Shown piece by piece: positions 52,375 through 59,915 of a stretch of 64,000 bases of DNA; position 1 is the stretch's first letter, and each line of letters starts with the position of its first letter. The notes beneath the pieces are model-generated. The model was not told the origin of the DNA and did no database searches. It worked only from the letters and a program-made list of their open reading frames with translations. The stretch is from Roseimaritima multifibrata (GTDB lineage: Bacteria; Planctomycetota; Planctomycetia; Pirellulales; Pirellulaceae). Made by a program: the position numbers and the translations under genes. The stretch lies in the NCBI RefSeq assembly GCF_007741495.1, contig NZ_CP036262.1, positions 6,882,001-6,946,000 of the forward strand, written 5' to 3'.

Positions 52375-53169
52375 TCAGGATTCATATCGTACTAAATACC
52401 AGCCATCGCCGATGGAACTGGCGACGTTTAGCTGGTGTGCATCCGCCAGACCGCCGACAAACGATTTTGGATGGCTGCCTTGCGGATGCCACTCCGCCCA
52501 GTCACCTCCATCAGTACCAGTCAACTGAAGCTTAATCGCTCCGTCATCGCAGCGTTCCACCGCACTTACGAAAATACGTTGGCTTGCAAGTTGCGGGGCC
52601 TGCAGCAGAACCAGCGTGGATGGCCTCCCAAACGGATAAGCCATGAATGGGCCGATCTGAGGCAAGTCCCCATCCCGCGCAGGCCAATCGTTGCGGAGCG
52701 GACTAGCGATCGATTCCAGTTCCGCAATTCTGAATGCGAACCTAGCTCGCTTGCCATGCCAAGCAACCAATTCATGCTGAACGCACAACGCCGACCACAA
52801 TGCAACGACCGTGGTCGCCGCCAACAAACGACGCAACGATCGTGAACTTCCCGGCTCTGGCAAACGCGTGCAAGCCCTTCGTTCTTTACAGCGAGATACT
52901 TCGGACGCACAAATACCCATAGCAGGAACCGTCCGCGAAAGACGCAGGCGGCCTCCCCACATGAACTGCCAACCCAACGACAGAAAACTGCCGACAGCGA
53001 TTGCCAGCAACAGCAAAATCCCCCAGCACCGTACGCCTCCCGATGAGGCTTTGAGGGATCCGCTGGACACTTCCTGGAGGGCGGGCCAAAACAAAGGATC
53101 TGCGGCTAGCCAGACCGCAAACGCGGCCAAACTAAGTAGATGCAATACCCATATTCGAATACCGGGCAT
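52375..53169 (-). CDS. membrane-anchored hypothetical protein
   Basis: 264 residues with hydrophobic segments at about 5-23, 48-72 and 114-130. The C-terminal half (about 140-264) is a soluble domain with PFMAYPFGRPSTLVLLQAPQ and DGGDWAEWHPQGSHPKSFVG. No family was recognised. It starts 10 bases after the stop of the prenyltransferase-like gene and is its downstream operon partner; this pairing is the only functional clue. Confidence 0.6.
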   Translation of the reverse strand: MPGIRIWVLHLLSLAAFAVWLAADPLFWPALQEVSSGSLKASSGGVRCWGILLLLAIAVGSFLSLGWQFMWGGRLRLSRTVPAMGICASEVSRCKERRACTRLPEPGSSRSLRRLLAATTVVALWSALCVQHELVAWHGKRARFAFRIAELESIASPLRNDWPARDGDLPQIGPFMAYPFGRPSTLVLLQAPQLASQRIFVSAVERCDDGAIKLQLTGTDGGDWAEWHPQGSHPKSFVGGLADAHQLNVASSIGDGWYLVRYES

Positions 53170-53179
53170 GATGACAAAC

Positions 53180-54349
53180 TTAAGGTTTGCAGTGGGCTAA
53201 AGCCATCAACGCAAAACTGGTCGCTAAATTTTTGTCGTTTTCAAACCAGCGTTGATTTTCATTGCTCCAGGATCCGTCTTCGTTTTGGCGTGAGGCGAGT
53301 TCCTTGATCAGATCGGCCTTCCAGTCATGCTTGTTACCGTCGGCATCGACCATTTCACTCAAACCCGCAGCGTTTAAACCTGCAGCAAACGTGTGGTAGT
53401 AGTAATACAGACCGGCCGACCCTAAGCCTGGATTTTGTTCCACGCTGTAATGCTCCTTAATCCACTGCAATGCAGCCACGACTCGAGGGTCATCTTTCGA
53501 AAGCCCGGCAAAGATCATGCTCTTCAGGCCGGTATATCCCATCGACCCATAACTTCGCAGGCCGCCATTGGGTGTGTAACGTTCTTCCGAGGTGCTTGGG
53601 TCGATCACCGTGGTAGGGATCTCGTAGTAAAATCCACCATCATCGACCTTGGCTGCGAACAGCGTATCGTTGTGCGAGCTGTCCAGATTCTGGCACCGTG
53701 AAACGAAAGCTAAAGCCCGTTGGATCGCAGGATCACTTGGCCCCGATTCGGTCGCTCGGAGAGCTTCGATCATGTAGCCGGTGTTGGAAAGATCAGGACG
53801 CCCTGCTCCGCCATATCCGACGCCTCCGTACCATGGATCATCGGGCGATCGATTACCCTCGCCGTACTGCAGGCCGGTGACAAACGCTTTGGCTTGTTTC
53901 AGCAATTCGTTGTACTGCCCCGATTTATTGGCCTCCGCAAAACAGACCATCGCCACACAGGTTTCATAATTCTTTAAGCGTCCATTGCCGTAGATCCCAC
54001 CGTCGGGCTTCGCAAAACCTTCCAGTGCCTTCAAACCTTCGGCGACCATCGGTTCGGTCAACGCTTGACCGTTTCTCAGCGCGGAAGTCACAGCCAGCGC
54101 CGTAACCCCAGGGCCAACTTGATCGGAGAAAGTGCCTGAATCGGCTTGCCCTTCTTGTGCCAAAAATGCCAGCCCCTTCTGGACAACCTGAAGACGCAAT
54201 TTTTCACTTTCCGACACCGCTGCTTTTTCGGGAGAAGTTTTTTTGGCGGTTCCAGAATCTTGAGCCCAAACGCTACTGACCAGCACCCCCGAAACTAGGG
54301 AGGTAACAAAAATCCGTCGCGCGTGGCGGAATTTCCATCGCTGATTCAT
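53180..54349 (-). CDS. exported prenyltransferase/squalene-oxidase repeat protein
   Basis: 389 residues from the ATG at 54347-54349, with GGAG before it; the upstream open frame to 54613 runs into repeat family B. Signal peptide about 1-30. The mature protein is made of alpha-alpha barrel repeats of the terpene cyclase/prenyltransferase type: GVTALAVTSALRNGQALT, FAKPDGGIYGNGRLKNYETC, GRPDLSNTGYMIEAL and RQNEDGSWSNENQRWFEND. The DxDD motif of hopene cyclases was not seen and the protein is too short to be one, so it is more likely a non-catalytic or unknown barrel protein in the periplasm. Confidence 0.8.
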   Translation of the reverse strand: MNQRWKFRHARRIFVTSLVSGVLVSSVWAQDSGTAKKTSPEKAAVSESEKLRLQVVQKGLAFLAQEGQADSGTFSDQVGPGVTALAVTSALRNGQALTEPMVAEGLKALEGFAKPDGGIYGNGRLKNYETCVAMVCFAEANKSGQYNELLKQAKAFVTGLQYGEGNRSPDDPWYGGVGYGGAGRPDLSNTGYMIEALRATESGPSDPAIQRALAFVSRCQNLDSSHNDTLFAAKVDDGGFYYEIPTTVIDPSTSEERYTPNGGLRSYGSMGYTGLKSMIFAGLSKDDPRVVAALQWIKEHYSVEQNPGLGSAGLYYYYHTFAAGLNAAGLSEMVDADGNKHDWKADLIKELASRQNEDGSWSNENQRWFENDKNLATSFALMALAHCKP

Positions 54350-54548
54350 AAGGGTTTCTCCAATTTTTGAATACTCAAGACGTAAAGTGGCGATCCACCA
54401 AAGACCATCACACTGAAGTAGCAAAAAGAGGGCCAGTAAGCCTGGCGGCCGATCAAAGCGGTGCCTTGGAACCAGATCCGTGGGAGCGTGCGATGGATCA
54501 GTTGCCGGTAAAGCCGCAGACAGCCGAGCCCCGAATCCGCGGCTCAAG

Positions 54549-54650
54549 CGGCTTGTTGATTTAATCGAAACCGGAGAAAGAATAGCGTTCTTTCGCGGAG
54601 CGAAAGGCGACATTCTGCGATCCCTCGCTTACGCAGCGGGCTGGGATTTT
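54549..54650 (+). repeat. dispersed repeat family B copy plus half REP
   Basis: CGGCTTGTTGATTTAATCGA at 54549, GTTCTTTCGCGGAGCGAAAG at 54587, GGCGACA to 54612, then TCCCTCGCTTACGCAGCGGG (about 54620-54639), one arm of the REP-like palindrome. It shows that families B and REP are physically linked, as also at 52050-52126. Confidence 0.75.
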
Positions 54651-54776
54651 GGTCTCTTGCCACGCCACTGCAATCCGCTTGGAAACCGCCAACTTATGAA
54701 TCGTACGTCCCGCCGAATTTACAACGTCCGCTCCAAATTAAGTGAGAGCCTGCACGTTCCATAAGGTCGTGTTGCA

Positions 54777-55190
54777 TTAGAAGGTCGGCAGGGTCAGCGG
54801 TCGGGGGAATCCCCATTCGGCTGCCAGCGCGTCGGCGGCCTGCTCTGGATCGGTTATCGATTTCCAGCCGCCATTGCGAAGAAAGGCGTGCGCGAATTCG
54901 TGGGCGATAATGTACAGCGAGAAGGATTCTTCGGCCGCAGCCAATTTCGTTCGCAGCACCACGCAGCGACTGGTTGCCTGACCATTTACCGGCAAATCAA
55001 TAAACATGCGCCAGCCGCGACCTGGAACGAAGTCTTCCAAAGTCACACGAAACCGATCATCCGATGCGAAATCGACTTGAACCAATTTCGGTAACGCCTG
55101 CAAGACGTGCAAGACGCGGACATCTAAGGGAGGACATTCCTGAAACGGGGCAATGTACTCGGCAAGCTTTTGCTGCAAATGTTGATCCAC
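54777..55190 (-). CDS. HEFAH-motif protein, putative zinc protease
   Basis: 137 residues. The segment LYIIAHEFAHAFLRNGG contains HExxH (HEFAH, about 96-100), followed 17-23 residues later by EQAADALAAEWGF, which can provide a third ligand. This is the gluzincin-like arrangement seen in short cytoplasmic metalloproteases such as ImmA/IrrE-type domains. No signal peptide. No helix-turn-helix partner is adjacent, so a toxin-antitoxin or regulatory role is not indicated. Family name unknown. Confidence 0.65.
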   Translation of the reverse strand: MDQHLQQKLAEYIAPFQECPPLDVRVLHVLQALPKLVQVDFASDDRFRVTLEDFVPGRGWRMFIDLPVNGQATSRCVVLRTKLAAAEESFSLYIIAHEFAHAFLRNGGWKSITDPEQAADALAAEWGFPRPLTLPTF

Positions 55191-55363
55191 CCGTTCCCTC
55201 TTCGTCTATCGAATGCAGCCTTGGTTGACGCCCTATTTTACCGTTCTAAGGCATTTAATAACAGCTGGTACAAAGACAGCGTGGCACGGCTGGCCACAGG
55301 TGCCGCCATTCGAATCCCCAGCAAACGTGTTTCCGCGTCCGCAGGGACGTAAAATCGATTTGC

Positions 55364-55440
55364 GATGTATTTGCCGGGCTGTCCACGCTCTGTCGAGCGT
55401 AGATATGTCACTGCCGTAGGTAGCGTCGCCAGACGTTGGT
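55364..55440. repeat. dispersed repeat family C, copy 2
   Basis: Matches 20467-20540: GTCCACGCT, GTCGAGCGTAG, CTGCCGTAGGTAGCGTCGCC and AGACGTTGG. Non-coding. The remainder of 55191-55593 holds only the leader of the VIT/VWA gene. Confidence 0.65.
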
Positions 55441-55593
55441 TTTTGCTAGCCATGACTTCCCGTATCAAAAATCGATTTTCTCTGCGCACCCTGATTTTTC
55501 TCTTGGGCTCTGGATGTTTAACGCCGTTGTTGGCCTCACCTAGGTGAAAGCTTGAACCCGGCAACCACCTTCCATCCTGCTTTGGAGACGATC

Positions 55594-57783
55594 ATGAAAT
55601 CCTTGACGACCCTGCCCTGCTCTACCCGGAGCTTTCTTCCCAGCTGGGGAACGGGCCTTCTACTGTTAGCCGTTGCGTGCGGCGGAAACTGGCTTGGGAA
55701 TCCCGCTCAGGGAGCCGGCATGCTGGTGGCCGAAGGAGGCGCAGGGGGGGTGCTGGAAATCAAAAACCAAGACGTGCGTGTCACGATTAATAACTCCATT
55801 GCCGTGACTCAGATCGACCAAACCTTCGTGAACACTGAAAACCGGATCGTCGAAGCACTCTACACGTTCCCTGTTCCTCGCGGAGCCAGCGTGTCGAATT
55901 TCAGCATGTGGATCAACGGCAAAGAAATGATCGGCGAAGTGGTCGAAAAGGAACGTGCCCGCAAAATCTACAACAGCTACAAACGCGTCAAACGTGACCC
56001 CGGTCTGCTGGAACAAGTCGACTTTAAACAATTTGAAATGCGAATTTTCCCGATCCTTGCCGGTGCCGAACAACGGGTACGAATCGAATACTACCAAGAA
56101 CTGCAATTGGACCATGACTGGGGAACCTACGTGTATCCGCTCGCCACCCAGACCGCCGGCCGCCCCATCGACACGAAAGTCCAGGGACGGTTTTCGATGA
56201 ACCTGGAAGTGCTAAGCGAAGTTCCGATTCAAGAACTGCGTAGCGAATCACACACCGATGATTTCGTTGTCGCAAAACATACCGACAAATACGCTCAAGC
56301 CAGCATGGAATTGACCGAAGGCGATCTGTCTCGCGACATTGTGCTGGCTTTCCAAACCAAGCGTCCACGGACCGGGATCGACGTCATCACCAGTCAACCC
56401 AAAGGGGAAGCCGGCTACTTCATGATGACCGTGACTCCTGGCGAAGACCTTAGCAGCACGATGGAAGCGATGGATTATGTCTTCTTATTGGACATCAGCG
56501 GATCGATGGCTCGCGACGAAAAACTCGCTCTCAGCCGCCGCAGCGTCGCTGCTTTCATCGAATCGCTCAGCCCCGAGGATCGGTTTGAATGCCTGGCCTT
56601 TAACCTGCAACCGACTCCGCTATTCCAAGGACTGCAAACAGCCAATCAAGAGAACTTAGACAAAGCTTCCCAGTTCTTCGCTCAGCAACGGGCACGCGGC
56701 GGCACGGTTTTGGCACCTGCATTGCAAGCGGCCTACGGCTATCGCGATTCCGACCGGCCTCTCAATGTGGTTCTACTAAGCGATGGAATGACCGAACCAG
56801 GCGAGCAAGCCGAATTACTGAAACTGATTCAATCACGCCCTGATGGAGTACGCGTCTTCTGCGTCGGAGTTGGGAACGAAGTCAATCGGCCGCTGTTGAA
56901 TCAACTTGCCACTCAAGCGGGCGGTTTAGCCGCGTTCGTTTCGACCGAAGACAGCTTTCGTCGTCAAGCTCATCTGATGCGTCAAAAACTGATTCGACCA
57001 GCGATCGCCAATCTATCCGTCAACTTCTCGGACTCGCAGATTCATGACGTCGAACCGCAGCAGCTTGGCAATCTGTTTTATGGAACTCCGCTGCGGCTGC
57101 TGGGCCGATTCAAATCCGGAGGACCGGTTGAAGTAATGATGAAAGGCCAGATCCAAGGGGCTCCCTGGGAACAGACCGTCACCGTCACCCTGCCGACCAC
57201 AGCCGAAAAGGACAATAGCCCGATCGAACGGATGTGGGCGTTTCGCAATGTATCACGTCTACTGGACGAAGAACGGAGCGGTGTCGCGGCCCACAAAGAC
57301 GAGATCGTTCGGCTGTGCGAGGGATATTCGATTGTTTCGCCTTACGCATCGATGCTGGTTCTTGAAAACGACCAGGAATACAAACGCTGGAAAATCGAAC
57401 AACGCAATGCCACTCGCATCGAGCGGGATCGAGCTTCACGTCAGCGGGTAGCCAACCAACTGGCGGCTTTGCGGGATAGCAACCGGTCCTTCGTGACGGC
57501 ATCCGACGACAAGCCTTCGGCGACCAAAACGGCTCCGGCAAACCCATCCAACACGGCTTCACCTAAAACAGACGCACCAGCCGCCTCCCCTGCTCAACCC
57601 GCCAGCCAACCGTCGCCCAGCAACGTCGACCTTAACATCCAACGTCCAGAAAGCCGTAGTGGTGGCGGCGGAGCTATCGATCCAATCACCGCGATGCTGG
57701 CGATCTCTTCGGCGGGTGCAGCCGCTCTGGCCGGTCGGCGTCGGAAGCGGAACGAAAAAGAGGCTGCCAATAGCAAGGACTGA
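55594..57783 (+). CDS. VIT/VWA protein with Gly-hydrophobic-Arg C-terminal tail
   Basis: 729 residues from the ATG at 55594 with GGAG eight bases upstream. Signal peptide about 1-42. A VIT domain (about 50-175) has TQIDQTFVNTENRIVEALYT, FPVPRGASVSNF and EKERARKIYNSYK. The vWA domain starts at FLLDISGSMARDEK (MIDAS D300-x-S-G-S304). A Pro/Ala/Ser-rich linker (about 640-688) leads to SGGGG (690-693), a 21-residue hydrophobic segment ending in Gly and RRRKR at 715-719, with ten residues after. That three-part tail resembles the GlyGly-CTERM sorting signal cut by rhombosortase, and a rhombosortase-like gene is next. In marine proteobacteria, related VIT/VWA proteins are targets of dedicated sortases. 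Cell-surface attachment is inferred. Confidence 0.9.
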   Translation: MKSLTTLPCSTRSFLPSWGTGLLLLAVACGGNWLGNPAQGAGMLVAEGGAGGVLEIKNQDVRVTINNSIAVTQIDQTFVNTENRIVEALYTFPVPRGASVSNFSMWINGKEMIGEVVEKERARKIYNSYKRVKRDPGLLEQVDFKQFEMRIFPILAGAEQRVRIEYYQELQLDHDWGTYVYPLATQTAGRPIDTKVQGRFSMNLEVLSEVPIQELRSESHTDDFVVAKHTDKYAQASMELTEGDLSRDIVLAFQTKRPRTGIDVITSQPKGEAGYFMMTVTPGEDLSSTMEAMDYVFLLDISGSMARDEKLALSRRSVAAFIESLSPEDRFECLAFNLQPTPLFQGLQTANQENLDKASQFFAQQRARGGTVLAPALQAAYGYRDSDRPLNVVLLSDGMTEPGEQAELLKLIQSRPDGVRVFCVGVGNEVNRPLLNQLATQAGGLAAFVSTEDSFRRQAHLMRQKLIRPAIANLSVNFSDSQIHDVEPQQLGNLFYGTPLRLLGRFKSGGPVEVMMKGQIQGAPWEQTVTVTLPTTAEKDNSPIERMWAFRNVSRLLDEERSGVAAHKDEIVRLCEGYSIVSPYASMLVLENDQEYKRWKIEQRNATRIERDRASRQRVANQLAALRDSNRSFVTASDDKPSATKTAPANPSNTASPKTDAPAASPAQPASQPSPSNVDLNIQRPESRSGGGGAIDPITAMLAISSAGAAALAGRRRKRNEKEAANSKD

Positions 57784-57804
57784 TCGCATCCAATCACAAA
57801 CGCC

Positions 57805-57827
57805 AAGCCCTCCTCAACGGAGGGCTT
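57805..57827 (+). terminator. hairpin after the VIT/VWA gene
   Basis: AAGCCCTCC (57805-57813) and GGAGGGCTT (57819-57827) form a GC-rich nine-base stem with a five-base loop. No T-run. It could terminate the VIT/VWA transcript or weaken read-through into the next gene. Confidence 0.65.
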
Positions 57828-57958
57828 GTAAGGTAGTTGGTCCTACCGACGGCTCGACAAATCGCAACGACTTTCGGATGACTTTGGTTCGACCCTGCTT
57901 CACAGTGGCGGGTGACAGGACCATTCCTAAAAGAGCAATTAACACACCTGGAACCATC

Positions 57959-58672
57959 ATGTTTCGCCGCTACCCCATAACCATTTTGATCGTTGCTCTA
58001 TCGGTTTTCAGTGCCGCATCGCCAGCGATCACAGAATGGTTTCAGCTTGATTTCAGCAAAGCTGTCGAAGGCGAATGGTGGCGATGGTTCAGCGGCCACG
58101 TGACTCACTTTGATCTTTCCCATTTGATCTGGGATTGCGGAATGTTCGCCGTGCTGTCAGTGATTTGCGAATCGAGATATCGCAAATGGTACCCAGCGAT
58201 CCTGCTAGCCAGCCTGCCCCTTATTTCGGCGGGGATTGTCATTAGCTGTCCGGAAATCGCTTCTTATCGAGGCCTTTCAGGGATCGACACGATGCTCTTT
58301 ACCTGGCTTGGAATCGCCGCGATCAAAAACAACCTGCGAAGGGGAGATCGAATTTTCGCCACTGCCGCAGCGGTGGGAGTGGCGTGCATGCTGGGCAAAC
58401 TGGCCTACGAAGGGATTACAGGAGAGATCCTGTTTGTGAATAGCGACAGCTTTCAACCGTTGGTCGAAGCTCACATAGCCGGCGCAATCTGCGGTGCAGC
58501 CGCCGCCTGCTTTGATTGGCAAAAAACACCAAAGCCGCTTCTTATTTTCAGCAAGGCTATGCAAATAAGTCGTGAACGACTTTGCCGCCTTCCGGGCCGG
58601 TTAACCGATGTGTCCGCCCGTCATGGAAATAATCAAGGCTCTCATGCTTCAGCCCCAGCAGATGCAGAATAG
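57959..58672 (+). CDS. rhombosortase-like rhomboid protease
   Basis: 237 residues from the ATG at 57959; the frame is open further upstream but lacks a signal there. The rhomboid core is complete: [19 protein letters not shown] (His47, His50, His55) in the L1/TM2 region, [10 protein letters not shown] with the catalytic GLSG (Ser107), and [10 protein letters not shown] with the catalytic His172. The short six-helix form and the W..f.GH..H...H pattern fit rhombosortase, which processes GlyGly-CTERM tails, better than GlpG. The last ~35 residues lie antisense to the convergent DUF1501 gene (116-base overlap). It begins 175 bases after the VIT/VWA gene, its likely substrate. Confidence 0.8.
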   Translation: MFRRYPITILIVALSVFSAASPAITEWFQLDFSKAVEGEWWRWFSGHVTHFDLSHLIWDCGMFAVLSVICESRYRKWYPAILLASLPLISAGIVISCPEIASYRGLSGIDTMLFTWLGIAAIKNNLRRGDRIFATAAAVGVACMLGKLAYEGITGEILFVNSDSFQPLVEAHIAGAICGAAAACFDWQKTPKPLLIFSKAMQISRERLCRLPGRLTDVSARHGNNQGSHASAPADAE

Positions 58673-59885
58673 TGGCATGAAGGTCGCGGAAGTGAACTTT
58701 TCCTTCCACAGCCTGCGACCCCGTGTCATTCGTTTTGCCATGGACGTATCCGCCCTTAACGCCACCTCCGGCCAGCCAGTAAGTGAACCCTCGGTAGTTA
58801 TGTCCCGTTTGGTCTTTGCCTTCGGGAACCAAGCCCGGCCGCCCGAACTCGCCGCCCCAGACGACAAGCGTATCATCCAGCAGTCCACGCGTCGCCAAAT
58901 CGTCCAGCAAGGCTGCGATCGGGGCATCCACCGTTTCACAGTTGGCCTTCAAATCACGTCGATGGTTTGTGTGCTGATCCCAGCCGCCATGATTCAATTC
59001 AATAAAGCGAACTCCGGCTTCCGCGAAGCGTCGTGCCAACAGGCATTGACGCCCAAAATCGGTTGGGCGACAGGTTCCCACCGAAAGTTTCTTACCAACT
59101 CGATAGCGTTCCAACGTGGCGGCTGACTCGTTGGAAAGATCCAACAATTCAGGAGCACTTGCCTGCATCCGAAAGGCCAACTCCATCGATTCGATCACAC
59201 CTTCCAAGCGAGCATCATCCTTTCGCCCAACCAAGTGCTGCCGATTTAACGATTGCAAAAAATCAACTTGCTGGCGTTTCGCAGCCAATGGCAAATGATC
59301 ACTTTTCACATTTTGAATGACCGCTTTTGACATGTCCTCCCCATTGGTGCCGATCGGGGTTCCGGCAAACGCCGTCGGCAAAAACTCACTCGAGTAAACC
59401 GACGGCTTGGCGGCATTCAGGCTGATGAATGCGGGCAGGTTTTCATTTTCGGTTCCCAGGCCGTAGGTAATCCACGATCCCATGCTTGGACGTTTCCTCA
59501 GTTTTTCACCCGTATGCATCTGCAAGAAAGACTGAGCATGATTTCCTGTATCGGCGTGCATCCCGTTGATCACACACAACCGATCCACATGCTTGGCGGT
59601 TTCGGGCATCAGTTCGGAAACCTGGATACCACTTTCGCCATGCTTCTGAAATGCAAACCCCGACCCAGGGTGCTTTTTGTTGGTCGTTTGAGGCTTGTAA
59701 TCAAACGTATCCATCTGAGCGGGACCACCGCTCATGCAAAGAAAAATAACGCGTTTGGCTCGAGCGGGAACGAAGTCGGCCGTATCCGTCGCCGCTGAAG
59801 CGGACCGCTGTTGCAGCGATTGCAGTGCAAGGTAGCCAAACCCACATGAAGTGGACTGCAGCAGTTGACGTCGTGAGGCGAACAT
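58557..59885 (-). CDS. DUF1501 protein, Tat-exported
   Basis: 442 residues with a leader [18 protein letters not shown]1501 hallmarks: [20 protein letters not shown], a Gly-rich [54 protein letters not shown] and the C-terminal [20 protein letters not shown]. This is the sulfatase-like branch that is usually paired with DUF1549/DUF1553 cytochromes; that partner lies 30 bases upstream at 59916-62912. The C terminus overlaps the convergent rhombosortase-like gene. Confidence 0.92.
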   Translation of the reverse strand: MFASRRQLLQSTSCGFGYLALQSLQQRSASAATDTADFVPARAKRVIFLCMSGGPAQMDTFDYKPQTTNKKHPGSGFAFQKHGESGIQVSELMPETAKHVDRLCVINGMHADTGNHAQSFLQMHTGEKLRKRPSMGSWITYGLGTENENLPAFISLNAAKPSVYSSEFLPTAFAGTPIGTNGEDMSKAVIQNVKSDHLPLAAKRQQVDFLQSLNRQHLVGRKDDARLEGVIESMELAFRMQASAPELLDLSNESAATLERYRVGKKLSVGTCRPTDFGRQCLLARRFAEAGVRFIELNHGGWDQHTNHRRDLKANCETVDAPIAALLDDLATRGLLDDTLVVWGGEFGRPGLVPEGKDQTGHNYRGFTYWLAGGGVKGGYVHGKTNDTGSQAVEGKVHFRDLHATILHLLGLKHESLDYFHDGRTHRLTGPEGGKVVHDLFA

Positions 59886-59915
59886 GGAACTTAACCTGTG
59901 GTCTATGACTTCGAT

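Noticed and set aside
53180-54349. Squalene-hopene cyclase
   Set aside because: The repeats fit the fold, but the protein is about half the length and the DxDD motif was not seen.
54350-54613. Extension of the prenyltransferase-repeat protein
   Set aside because: It passes into repeat family B, and the start at 54349 has a ribosome binding site and a signal peptide.
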